Source: Acanthaster planci (Eukaryota; Echinodermata; Asteroidea; Valvatida; Acanthasteridae). Taken from it: 64,000 nt of DNA. The position numbers and the translations under genes are program-made. Location of the stretch: contig NW_019091360.1 of the NCBI RefSeq assembly GCF_001949145.1, forward strand, positions 3,405,047 to 3,469,046, given 5' to 3'. The notes beneath the pieces were generated by a model, which had not been told where the DNA came from, did not search any database, and saw nothing but the letters and a program-made list of their open reading frames with translations. Shown here piece after piece: positions 14,213 to 26,865 of this stretch (positions within the stretch are counted from its first letter, which is position 1; each line of letters opens with the position of its first letter).

Positions 14213-14369
14213 CGGTTGAACCTTGATAATATGAGGTTGTTGGGACTTGGCAAATTACCTTGTTATAACAGGAATCCTGTATTATCAGGAATGAACAAAA
14301 TGAAAAACAAAAGGATCGAGACCTCAAAATTTCCTTGTTATAAGCATAATCTGAAACGAGGTTCGACTG
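14213..14369. mobile_element. pogo/Tigger-like MITE, 157 bp, copy 1
   Basis: TA duplications flank it (14211-14212 and 14370-14371). The ends CGGTTGAACCTTGATAATA and, inverted, CAGTCGAACCTCG match the widespread CAGTNGAACCTCG-TATAA ends of pogo/Tigger-type DNA transposons. There are internal TTGTTATAA blocks near both ends. It has no transposase. Confidence 0.65.
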
Positions 14370-15904
14370 TATTATATGCACGAGAACCATGTTCATAGAA
14401 CTGTTAAGCACAGAAATATGCAGAGCAAATAAAAAATGTATGCTTAGCAAAATGGTCACCAGCCCCCAAAAACAAACGAGGTACATGTACATATATTCGT
14501 TTCAATAATAGCTTATTTAGTTTGCATCCTTAGATTTCTACATGTAACAACAGAGCACTGTGAAACTGGGTCCACTTCTTGAAATGACTCAAGAAGTGGT
14601 CTGCTGCATTTTTTTTTCAAGTTACATGTAAGTTTAAAGTCTGTCACGAAGGGAATTGTCTGACTACCCCCTGACCTGCATAGGTAGTGTGAATTGAGTG
14701 TTGCTTTCCTGTCATTAAGTATCCTAATCAACAGTTTCTCTCTTCGAGGAGAAGATGGGATTGCCCAAATGCTCCCAGGGGAAGACGTCTCATTACGCAT
14801 TGTAACTGCATCGTTAGCTGACTGGTCAGGAACCAGCAGCAACCCAAATCAAATCAGTGTCCTCCCCTCAGTGTTTCCGTTGGGAGCCTGGCCGGCCAAT
14901 ATCGGTTTTCGGCAAAACAAAATAGATCAGGAGGTTAACATGGGGGATGGGGAGACGCCGTTGCCCTGGAAACCATCTCACCATCTGGCTTCTGGCCGTG
15001 TTAAAATGGGAATGTGTTAACAGAAAAGGGGACCTAGGTTGATGACAACCCTCAAGAACAGGGTAAGAATAGGGGAACATTTAGCCTTGATCGATTCTGA
15101 TCAATACTTGTCAATATTGGGGTGCCGCTGAGTGTGCACAGCGAGTGCTGTTGGCGCTAACAAGAGGCAATTACCAACAAAACGGCACAGCACGTACACG
15201 TACATGGAGGCAGTAATTGTTTTGCCTAAGGTTTGCCGATTCAGGTGGCAGTTAACCTCATTTCAATTTTTTTCTCTTTTCCTTTTTTCTTCCCCACTTC
15301 CTCTCCCAACTGAAGCAGTGTTGCTATAGCGATAGGAACTGAGATTGCAGTTAACCTTATTTCGGCGCATCCATCTCACACACCCCGTTTGTACTAGGCC
15401 ATGTGTCCGGGAAGAGATGTTTTCAGCTGACAGATATGGGTCAGCGGTCACTCCATATTGTCCTAGCTGCCATCCTGGTCTGACCCTCTTCTTGATGCCC
15501 GGCTTTGTATCGAATCAGGGCAAATGGCCACCCTGGGAATTTGCTCATGCTGGCTCGGTTTGGTTATCCCCAAATCTGAACAGTATTTTCTCACCAAATA
15601 CCCCCATGTATTGGCATCTGCTGCCGAGCCAGCATAGTCCAACCTGATATGTCATTTCTTCGCCACAAAAAAACAAGGCAATATCAACACAAATTTAGGG
15701 CAAGTTCCGCTTAGCCAATGCAACTGATTCCACAACCTCAAATTATAAGATACAATTTGAACTTTCTGAGTGCAAATTGGACGCTTCTCAGCAGAGTGTA
15801 CATGTACTGTTGCACTGTTCAAATAACAGACGTACATCTGAAGAAAAGTGGACGAAATATTGCCCAGGTGTCTGAACCTTTCCTTGCTTGCCGCAAGCTC
15901 AGAT

Positions 15905-16115
15905 GCACTTTTTCATGCCCCTCTCACCCCTGACAGACATGCACAATTTTATTCACAACACACTCTCCAATTTCCGAGAGTGATTAAGTCGTGTAAAATT
16001 ACCTGCCAAACAAATAGTTTGAAATCGATTTCAGTGACACTTCCATGTCAAGTTACACAGGTCAGGCGTAACAGGGAAACAAAACTGTCGTGCTTCTGGA
16101 TCCTGAATTTATAGA
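15905..16115. mobile_element. Diverged relative of the GGGTCATTC MITE (copy C, ends unclear)
   Basis: The stretch with CCTGCCAAACAAATAGTTTGAAATCG, a GGCGTAACAGGGAAAC block and GGATCCTGAATTTATAG parallels, in order, the internal part of copy A (TTGCCAAGCAGGTAG, GTTTGAAATC, GGTAATAGGGAAA, GGACCCCAAATTTACAGG). The left inverted repeat is too eroded to place. Confidence 0.4.
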
Positions 16116-17489
16116 ACATTTCTTCTGGTTCAAATTATTTATATAACAGGCAAAACAAGACTGTTACAGATGACTGCTTCAAACTAATGGCATTAAAATC
16201 GTACAGTACATGTACATACATTGTGTATATGTACATGTATGTGTACATGAAGATATATCAATCAAATACCAAACTTTTTTCAAAATCAAAGGCAAGTAAC
16301 ATGTAGGTGTATCAACAAGCTGTTCGCACAATGAATTTATGTGCAAGTACCGTGCTTCAACATTTAGAACTACTTTATTAAATGTGCATAATTTAAGCTG
16401 AGGCATTTTGGGTCACGTGCAGAACACCGATCTCGTAACTGCCATGCTCCACTCACGAAAAAGCCTTTGTTCCCCGGCGTAATCCGAGCCCAATTAATAT
16501 CGGAGCAGGATTTTGGGGATCTAATATTGCCGAGGTGTTTGGTGGGGCCTGGGTATTACTCATGATTCGCCTCTAGAGGAAAGCCACAAGTGGGAATAGA
16601 ATATTGGCCCGAGGCCCAACGACCTGACGATGACAGAAAAACTGTCTAATTGGGGCCGTGTGGGGCACGGCAGGGGTACGGGGGATACCCTCTTGAAACA
16701 AAGACGCAGGGTTGATGGAGGCAGAGGAGGGCAGTTGCAATCAAGAAATCATCTTGGTGTTTTTTGGAGGGGTATGAAAACTGAAAATGGCGAGATGGGA
16801 TAAATAGAAAGTGATGTCCTTCTGTAGAATTTAAATGTACATGTACAGTTTGCTTACAACAGAAAACACTGATTGTGGATATGCATATGTAAGTAAGATC
16901 TACATGAACACATGAATGTGGAGAATTAATGTGTCTTCTTTAAAAAGGCGTGGTCTCGAGAAGGTTCTAGTCTTGTTTCATGCTGAAGTTTTCTTTCCAC
17001 GTTCTTTTTTGTCTCTATACAACTTCTTTGAAGATAAATTTGAAAACATACTGTGCAGTACCACAGTGAAGTTATTTTGGCAAACAATTATGATCAACTT
17101 CTCTCATTATTTATAGTTATTTTTTTCTCAACCTATAATTTGAAAGAAAAAGCTTGTTTATTAAGGTCCAAAACCTTACATAACATGTTTTCCAGTTCTC
17201 GTACAGAAATTATGTATTACAGAATTTGTGGTTACAAAATGGTACAAATTACACGTTCTGTTTTCTCCCTTTTAAAAATGTATGGCCACGTAATGTTCCG
17301 AGTCTCTGGAGAATATTAGCATATAAATGTATTGCAACTTTCTCTAACCTGAAGTGTTTGCATTGCTCATATCTATCTGCTGAGCAGATGACACCTCCCA
17401 AAAAAAAAAATTCATATTCCACTTGTGTGAAATCAGCCCTCTTGTGCCATTTGTCCAGGGACAAGAACTTCTAATGCAGGTACGGATTT

Positions 17490-17660
17490 GGTTTCATAAT
17501 CTCGCCAGTCCAACAAGCCGGGCGTAGGGCCCGGGCCCAGCCCAGTCTGAGCCGTGATTTTGGATACTGCCGCGGCAAAATCTACAGCGCTCTGTGTCGC
17601 AAACAGATTTGGCCCCCGGCCACGGGGGCCAGATTCTGTTGCGTTTCCGTCTAAGACGAC
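17490..17660. promoter_or_regulatory. Candidate conserved non-coding block
   Basis: Strikingly GC-rich (GCCCGGGCCCAGCCCAG, CCCCGGCCACGGGGGCC) inside AT-rich flanks. A minus-strand open frame crosses it, but it has no splice sites or family match, so a coding role is not supported. Called from composition only. Confidence 0.25.
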
Positions 17661-20600
17661 GTTTATTACTAAATGATGACTGCCTCTGGCCATTGTGCTT
17701 TTGTGGCTAAAGTTACGGAGTACATTTTCAAATATTATCAGCACTGGGATGAGAATATTCCAAGCAGGTTTGGCAGGCTTCTATTTCTCTTTTCATTTAG
17801 CTTTTTTTTCCTGACTGAATATTTACACCTTGCAAGGAAAGATAGTTGGAAGTGCCAGATTTACTACATAATTATGAAAATAATCTTCAAAGGTGATAAG
17901 AACGTCTAGAACCAAATAAATCAAAATCTATGCTGTCTGGAATTCAAAATGTTGCAAAAATATAAATTGCATGTACATGTACATGAAGAAAAAAAAAAGG
18001 AAATCTGATGAATTTTCATGAAAATCTGGTAAGAAAACAAAACGCATCCCTGCAAACTGTTTACATCTGCCATTCCAAATGAAAAGAAAACACCGGTCTA
18101 GGCATGAAGAAAAATACCCCAGTGATACGAAAACTCAAAAACCGGGAAGAAATCTGCAACCATACCCACAAAAAGTCCTTAAGCAGTAGCTCTAAATAAA
18201 AAAAAGAGCAATGCAGAAGGCGTATATGAAGTTAAACCGAGGTAACGGCCACCTGATACAGTTACCTGAAAGACAATCCAGACAGTTGCAGCGATGCGCA
18301 GACAAGGCGGGTGGACCGACCGGGGGGGGGGGGAGGCTGCGCTGACAACATTTCAAAATTGCACCTTGCAGTGATCGTGCCGTGTTGCTACACAAAAACG
18401 GTCAAGTACCCATTTCGCTGAGACACGTTTTCACATGGGGGGGAGAGTAGGGAGCAGACGACTGTGGCTATACATAATGAGGGACCATACCAAACACATG
18501 ATAGGGAAAGAGCTCCTGGGTGAATCTGGCGCAGTGTACTACAGTGAATTGCCCAGGGTGTGGAGACAGTGATTCTCAAACTAGTCTTTGAGCTCAATTG
18601 ATTTTGATAGACGAGACAAGGCTACATCTACTAACGTTCATGATTTTTTTCCGTCCTCCTTTTATTCTTTTTACTGCTTTGCCATCTTTCGCACATTAAG
18701 TTGTGAGCAGCAGTGTGTCTGTGGCATAACTCCTATGCGTAGAATTGGTGCTCAACTCTTCGGGTGATAACGTGAGGTTTTACAAACACTTTGTCCAATG
18801 CATCAGATGCTTCAGGAAAAGACTTAAACCACGCTCTGTGTTGTCTCAGATATTACATGTATGGTTTTTGTACGCCTAGATATTAATCCTACATACATGT
18901 ATGAAAGTACTGCACTCCATGGACATGTGGTAAGCTTGGTAGCTAGTATTGACTGTGAATGAGTCCCGCAAAATGAGTCTTAAGGCCATTCGGTAAGTTT
19001 GAATTTGTATTAGAAAGAGGAAACTGAGCTCTCTGTTTTGATGAAGCACTTAGTTGGAAACCCTGATGAAAATGGTCATGATATATACAGGTACATGTAC
19101 ATGCACATGTCCTGTATGTACATGTAGGAGAAAAGTGTTGCTGATTCCTATTGATTCTGCTGGGGCAGATTCTTTGGCAGGCCTTTTATTCAAAAGTATC
19201 TCCGGGGGGCTTGCGATTCACTATCCCGGGTTTGGTTTCACACACGCACACACTTGAAAAAAGATTGACTCAGAATTGTGCGTGTCTGAGTCCACTAATC
19301 AAGCTTAGCTTTTTGGGGTCGATGCTTGGGGGTGCAAGCAATTGTCATTTGTACACACAAAGCTCAAAAGACTCATATAAACTTCCACAACCAATTTCCT
19401 GACAGCTGCACAAATCTTGGAAAGACCTTCCACCAATCATTGGTGTTAGGGAAAAAAAGAGAAGAGAAAAGAAACAGGCGAACAATGGCATTCACATCCT
19501 GTCCGTCGCGTGAGTAGTCCACTTTTGCCTAAGACCAATCGCTCATCACCCGAACACACCCTCCACGTACGGGCTTTGTCCTGCACTTGGCTCAAGAGAG
19601 ATTTGCCGTCTTTTCTTGTCCATCATCCCTCCCCTATTGTTCACTGCGACACACGCTTCCTTAATCACACAAAACGTGATCCGTGATTCCTCATTCCTTG
19701 TGATTCCCCTCTCCTGAAAGAGTCCGCGACCAGACCGACCGACTGACGATGAGAAGAGGAAAAAAAAGGATCCCGTCATCTACACCCAAATGCCGTTGTT
19801 AATCATACATGCACATGTGCTTGGTCCAACCACCTGCCTGGACTTGTAATCTTCCCCTCTCCATTAGCTCTGAGTAGCTTCCTCCAAAAAAAGAAAAGGG
19901 GGGGGGGGAAAACCAGCCCCGTGATTCATTCAGTAAACCATCCAGTTTTATGAGTACGGCATACATTTAGCGTATTACTCGCCTGGCCCCATTCGTGTAC
20001 ACATGCATAGGGGGCACTTAGAGAACTTGCCCCGTCCTGCGCATTTCACTCAAGAGTTTCGCAGCAGAGAGGCCCAATATGATTTCAGTATCGAGTTTCC
20101 GCGCACCGGCACTTAAGCTATTGTTTCGCAATTTGAGGTCGGCTGGTCTACAGCATAGACTTTCTCGTCAAGATATTTCCTGAACGATTGAACATGTGCA
20201 CTTGAAAAGGGCGGTCTTGGAAATGCATTTTTCATTGGATGACTTACATGTACATGTACAACGTTCTGTTTGTTTACTGGAGACTAAAATGAGAAAATGA
20301 AAATGCTGTCAATAGAAATCTCCAAAGAGAAAAAAATGTTGTGTATGAGAACTAATTCTCAGAAGGCCCGTGGTAAAATGGGAATAAAGCTTGTTAGACT
20401 GCAAATAGTTAAAACAAGGTTTAAGATGGTAAGTCAGAAAAAAATTTAATTTAGGCAAAATGAAAATTAAACTACAAAATATCCAAATTCCAGCAGATGT
20501 TTGTGCACAAATCAATACCAGATTAAGGTTTTCTCCCAAGAATGACATCATACATGTACGTGTAGTTTTGCTCGTCAATATGGCAGTTCTCTGTTACACA

Positions 20601-21179
20601 ACCAAAGAAACATTCAAATACCTTTTTAAATGGCAAAAACAAAAAATGAAAAATAAGGTTAACTGAGGCATAATGGTGCATCTTCAAGGGCTCTAATACA
20701 ATCCCACCATTGCATGGACCCGTCAAGGTACATGTACATGTACACAAACAGCCACCTGCTAGTCTGTACGTCTGTAAGAGGGGCACGGCTCTTTTCAGCC
20801 ATTGAGAAAAAGGGAATGCACATGTACTGTGCTGTTGACGACATGGTTGTTTGCCAGGGTACCGTAGCGTGCAAAGTTTGTATGGCTCCGGATCAGAAAA
20901 CTTCTACCTTAACGCTCTTACCCTGTTGCTCATTTTGGCTGCAAAGCACGTCACCAAACACCTGAGGGAGTATCAGATTTAGGGATAAGCAGAAATTAAT
21001 GTTTAACTTGCGAAATGGAAAAAAAAAAAAACAAAAACGGAAGCATCAGATGAAAGATAAATATTGACCTGATGAGCTTTCCAAAAGTTAGAATGAGACA
21101 ACTGCTGATATCAGAAGTAATGTGTACACTTGTTGAGAGCAGATTTCCCTTAACCTTTATTTCCTGGCAAAATTCCGAC

Positions 21180-21420
21180 TAGGGGCTCTCGAGTTTTTGG
21201 GGGCGGGCATTATGCATGTACGACAGACAGAGTCATTGGTATGAGCGGGAGCCAGTGCGTTGGCGCTTGGGTTAGTCATCAGGGCCCTCATCACTCACTG
21301 GAAACTTAATCCAGGAAACATCATCCGCGGGCATTAACATCCTCCAAGATTGGGCCAAATCGCTCAACACTACCCAGAAATCCACCCAATCTCCTCATCT
21401 TCAATCTAATAAAGCGCACT
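21180..21420. promoter_or_regulatory. Candidate conserved non-coding block
   Basis: Repeat-poor, GC-richer stretch with balanced base use between AT-rich, ACATGTAC-bearing flanks. No exon features. Called from composition only. Confidence 0.22.
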
Positions 21421-23433
21421 CACAGTAGTTCTTCGCTCGTTTTTTTTTTTAAATCCTTCCTCCGCATCTGGTCTGCAGTTTGCTTTTCCCCCTTCCTTTT
21501 TTCCTTTGAACCTCGGTCCTAGTTTGGGTTTCTCCAAAGCAAACTCAGCAGCTTGGATTGACGTACCTCTTAACAAAAGCTCCACTCTTCCCCTCCGTGC
21601 CGCTTGAGCAAACAGGTTGCCAAACACTGTTAGTATTACACGCTGTCCACCCCTGGAAGAAAGTTTGCACAAGCTACCGGGGGTTTTTCCTCTTGCTTCT
21701 AAAAACAGAACCGTGCCCCTCATTGGAAAAAAAAAAGCCAGCACCGACACGCAAGGCAATGAGAGATTGTATCGGCCAGCCATGTGCATGAGGAGACTAC
21801 GGGATTTCTGATTTGTCTCTGGTTGTGTGGTTTTTCACAGGCTTCTGCTCTGGAACTCAATTAATTGATAATGACATTATTTGGACAGGTGCTTTCCTTT
21901 CACTACGTGCAACACCAGGGCTCTCCAAATTCAAGTTTAATCACTTCCCCTTACGGAACGATGAAGGGGGGAAAGTGAACAGCATGATATCAACACAAGC
22001 AGTTGGCAAATATTTACTTGAAAGACCTCGTTGTAAAAAAAAAATCCAAAGAACCTCATCAAATGCATTTGAAAATAGGCACTTTCATAATTATGAGCTT
22101 CATTCACCAGCTCACAGGTATTACATGTACATGTAGGTCAAGTGTTGCTGGCCAAAACAAAGCACAACCCCCATAACTGACAAGTACCGCTACAATGCAC
22201 TTCATACTACCTGTATATGTACATGTAGCTTCCACTGAAAAATTAACCTTTGCAGAAAACATGTTCTCAAGTGTTCATAATACATACGTGGACTGTACAC
22301 CGCAATGTGCTGAAGAACACAACACCGACATTTCAAAAACTTACTGCATCTACATATGTTATGTGCACATACCGTTGTAAATTCTTTTCACTGAACACTC
22401 CACAACATAAATGTATGATGACAATGCAGAAAGCAACAAATCCGTCAGAATCAACAGATACTGATCCCTGTGTCTTCTTTTTCCTTTCTGCATGAAAGGA
22501 CCAAATAAGTGAAATGGTGACAGAGGATGAAGTCGGCTGTTTCATTTTTCTCGACTGAGAAGTCAATACTGCCCTTTTCTCGCTGGGCGCTAAAATCCCA
22601 GAAAATATTAAATCCCAACACAGCTGTCAGCACGGGCAAGGCCAGATGGATTACAGGACTGGACCTGTAACAATACAGAGTTCCCCCCCCCTTTTTTTTC
22701 CTATTGTGGAGGAGACTCTGTGATGCCATGCGGCTGCCTGACAACACCTGACAATACCCTCCCCATCTGCTGGGGACTCCTGTTTATCCACAAATCTGAC
22801 TATTGGCTGCTAAAAGATCCACTTGCGATGACAGCAGAGGGTGGGGGGGGAGAAAGGGATGGTGGGTGTTTGATCTCTGAGGCCTAGCGAAGATCATCGT
22901 CACCTCCCGGGAGAGGAAATGGGTTTAATTTGGGGAACAAAGAGGGCAGGGGAGATGGGTTAATGGGGGAGACAAAGGAATGGGGAAGGGGAAAGAGATG
23001 AGAGACAGACTGTGATAAAAGAGGATCGGGGGGGGGAGCTGGTACAGGGAGACAAAGGATTAGGTGATTAACATGTAAGGAAGATGACGACTGAAGGTGA
23101 CAGATGGGAAAGGAGGGAAAGATGACTGATGTAATCGTAGTTGTCAATTCATTTATGAGAGTCAGTATTTAATTTTTGGAGAAATGGTTTGGGCCAAGGT
23201 ACATTCTTTGTGTACCGACCACATACAGCACAGTGCCGGTACATAAATTTTGTTTGGATAGGAGCATCGATAGCATGCATTTACAAATCATATGGGGAAC
23301 GCGTACCCAATTAACTATGGGTAATACCCCCCGTAAAAGAGCCTAACCCCTAACAGTCAAATAAAAAGTTAAATGTAAAAATGGTTTCAAATTGCCACAA
23401 CCAAAATGCTTACCAACAGCCGGTGGTCACAGT

Positions 23434-23482
23434 CTTAAGAGTTAAGACTTTACGGGTTAGTTAAGACTTTATGGGTTATTAC
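23434..23482. repeat. Short tandem repeat, two copies of about 20 bp
   Basis: GTTAAGACTTTACGGGTTA is followed directly by GTTAAGACTTTATGGGTTA, with a partial third word (TTAAGAG) before it. Confidence 0.75.
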
Positions 23483-25464
23483 TGGTGCTGGGTCCAACAA
23501 GTCAGAAAAAGTTCCTGACATCAACCATCGGGTACTCTAGCATCTAGTTCCACTAAACTGCCCTACTGGAAAGTGTCCTCAGCCGGTCAGTCTCTGTGCA
23601 GTTTTGTTCTGTGTCGTGTCGATATACGGGACACTAGACCCAAAGTTGAGTTTACATGTATGTGGCTGGGCTGTAGGGATCTGAGTGCATCAATAACACT
23701 GTTGCACTTTGATGATGGGGTAAAACATTAGTACACGTGTGAAGTTGATGGGATAGTCTCAAGCAAAGCTTCCCCCATCCCGACGAGCATAATTTGCATA
23801 CTTGACCAAGTTCGGCATCCCCCCTACCACAACAGTAGTCACCATTAACCTAAATGTACTTCCTTCAGCCTGCATGGTATCTCCTGATGCTTGAATTTCA
23901 CCGATGACGATTATTAGCAACCCCTGAACTAGTTCATGACGGGTGCGCGGGGTTTTCCTGAAGCTATCACGTTCGCGGCGCGGCGCAAACACGACAGTTA
24001 CCACACCGCACCTCCCAGCCCGGGGACCACTCAACCAATTCGCACATCAATGCTAACCAGTTTTTCCCCCCACACCCAATAAAAGAAGGTTGAGTTACTA
24101 ATGAAAATTTCCTGCCAGATTTGTGGCCCCAGATCGATGAGCCAGCAAAGGCGTGCTCTCTAGTGCAGACAGTCCTGAATTGCGATCTAAACTGTGACAG
24201 GTAATCAATACGAACGTGAAACCTGCAAGAATCGCACTTACTTGTACACTGTTAAAATTCTGAACCACATTATTACTGTTTTTTTTTTTTTTTTCTAAAG
24301 TTAAATAAATATCCGGGTGGGAACTACAACCGTCTTGCAGCTTGTAGCTTGTAAATTTATAACCTTCTGCTCCCTGCAGGTGATTTCTTGATGGATATTG
24401 TAATAAGCAACAGAGTGCATAATTTTTCCATAAACTGGACATCACCTGTTCCTAAAGCGAATCTCAGAAATGGAGGAAGGGGATTTATTCACAATAAATC
24501 TAAGAAGTCAATGTGTCGGGTGGATTGCTTAGGAAAAGAGGTACCGGGAAAGTTGATTTTGAAAAGGAACTGCATATCTTCTAACAGAACAGAGTCATTC
24601 ACGATATGAATCAACAAATTGTGTATTTTACAATGCACTGTAGTTACTGTTTGTGAACACAACAAAAACTAGCATTTGCTGATTAAAACAATAAATAAAT
24701 AAAGTAAATTGAAATTTCAGGCAGTAGGTCCGATCTGGGTTTAATGAAGGTGACCCTATATTTTCAATAGCCGCCCCTGGGTATAATTCACTCTTTGAAC
24801 CCTCCCAGGGGAAGGGGACAGACCCCTAATCACATCCCAGGGGGCATATCTATCTTCCTCTGCTGATGGTTTAGTCATCTTTGTTGGAGAACAAGCTAAT
24901 CTGGATGGAGAAGGATGGGAGTTATAGCAACTAATGACCCCACACAATGATGTGTCATAATAGTTATTGAATTATATCGGCTCTGGCAATCACAAAGGGC
25001 ATTCCCAATGGGAGAAGTGGGGAGGGCTTTGTCAGGGAGGTGTGTTCGGCACTGACATAGTTAGATAAGGAAAACCAGTGACATACAGTAGTTAGATAAG
25101 GCCAGAATGACTGAGACCAAACTCTACATATTGTATGCATTGAACCAACCAGACTTGATCCTGAAACCCTTCGTGTGTGGTACATCTTTGTAAACCCAAC
25201 TCGATCATGCTTCAATAGAGGTTACACGCTGCTGGCATCTCCATGGTGTCTAGGAGGCCGGTCTTGCTATTTTAATTTAGTTACACAACGAATGCACTAA
25301 AGGTTTCCTCAAGCCTATGTAAGTGATACAAAACTCTTGCCTTCTAACACGTTAGTGCATGGCCTCGATTTGATTTCTTTGGCATTCATGGAGTCCAGTC
25401 AATATTAATGACACCTAGTATCATGGGGGGATTTCAACGATTCAATTTTGAGACACAACGATTA

Positions 25465-25620
25465 TATGGCAATAGTGCTAGTGAGCTGCACTGCTAAGCA
25501 AAAGGTCGTGGGTTCAAGTTCCACCCGAGTAAGCTGCTGAATTTTTTCACAAGCTCCCAGACAAGCACTGAGTATACAGTCTCTATAAACATACGTCGGG
25601 TAATGGCAAAAACCCATCAT
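25465..25620 (+). repeat. tRNA-derived SINE-like unit
   Basis: A strong B box, GGTTCAAGTTCC (25511-25522), sits inside GGTCGTGGGTTCAAGTTCCA, with a weaker A-box-like TGGCAATAGTG about 44 bp upstream. There is no complete cloverleaf. Its tail differs from the unit at 9733, so the two are probably different SINE families. Confidence 0.5.
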
Positions 25621-25808
25621 TACAATAAACATCTCCCCGACACAAAGTACATCTTGAAAGTACATGGTATTGGTTTTATACTGCAAAGACTCAGTTCTCA
25701 CACTGACCGTAAAATGTCCTCACAGACAAATCTAGCCTCAGAGTATTTATCAGATAGCATTCTGACTTTCAAAAAGATACATCCTTCTGAAAAAGAGCAC
25801 AACAGATA

Positions 25809-26863
25809 CGGTAAACTCTTGATAACTCAAACTCAGCTAACTCAAACTCAGCTTTTCACTCTTCATTCCTGCCCAAAAAAATAGGTTTTCATGTACAAAA
25901 CTACGGTACCACTGTACTGTATCTCAAAAATGTCCATGCCAATGCACCTGCTTAACTTGAAGTTTTTTATGGACTGATTCAAAAAGACCGCCGCCAAATT
26001 ACTGACAATGAGTGGAAAGAGAACGGGGAGACTTTAATTACGAGTCACTTCTGCTAACTGCATGAGGACATGAGCATGCTTGCTGCCAGTGCCGCTGTAA
26101 TCGACTCGTTGTGACCACCACCTCAACAAATCCTTGCTCTCAAGCAGGCCAGACTGCCACAACGGTCCAAATGTACACTGCATGCACATGGTCCAATCGT
26201 TGATTCTTTATGGTGGTTACGTGACTGCACTGGAGTAAGCTTCGTGCATGCCGCGGCTAAAACCTGGCTGCCACCGCCTGCCCAACTGCAGCACTCACGC
26301 GCCACTCACATGACATGCGCAATGCTGGAAATGCTGTTTTGCGTCCCCAAATTTCACTCAAATTTTTTTAACAAGGAAAGGTAAAGGAATGAAACGACAA
26401 ACAAATATTTTTTAATTCATTTTTTTACACTGTAACATATTGAAATGCAAAATGGTGCATCGCCAAGCGATTAAAAAGGAAGGATCATGTGGCCAAACAG
26501 GAAAACCCCGGGCCGACCCCGGCCCAGCATAGGGCTGTGCGCTTCACGTCACGGTGCATGCCGAACAGAAGAAATGCCACAAAAGAAGTACACAGCTTTG
26601 GTGGTTGGGTGGTTTCATCAGTAGAATAGAAACATTGAAGTAAGAAAAACATGAAATCTCAGCAAAGAAATGATATCAGAAACAAAATTTATTCTTGAAT
26701 ATGAGGAAATAACCACTTATAACGTCTCCAGTAGCCACCGCGGGGGCAAGTAGGGTTACTTGGGCACTGTGCGTGTATGTGTGGGCAAGACTGGGAACTT
26801 TTGTTACCTCAAAATCTAGATTTTATCCATTCCCCCGAGGTTTGAGTTATTGAGAGTTTACTG
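25809..26863. mobile_element. Possible 1.05-kb DNA-transposon derivative or two opposed end fragments
   Basis: The left end after TA (25807-25808) is CGGTAAACTCTTGATAACTC. The right end before TA (26864-26865) is the inverse of CAGTAAACTCTCAATAACTC. Such ends resemble pogo-type termini. The interior is 1,055 bp and includes a GC-richer block at 26000-26340 without a transposase. Either it is one non-autonomous element, or two separate short copies that happen to face each other. Confidence 0.4.
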
Positions 26864-26865
26864 TA

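Larger units (their letters stand above)
14372..25464. other. Long non-coding stretch, probably intronic or intergenic
   Basis: About 11 kb without a supportable exon. GC-richer, low-repeat blocks occur near 16430-16700, 17490-17660, 19500-19780, 20000-20160, 21180-21420 and 23760-24060. They alternate with ACATGTAC-rich AT sequence (16205-16245, 17970, 19090-19125, 20248, 20730, 22122). A G-rich strand-biased tract lies at 22840-23110. Confidence 0.5.
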
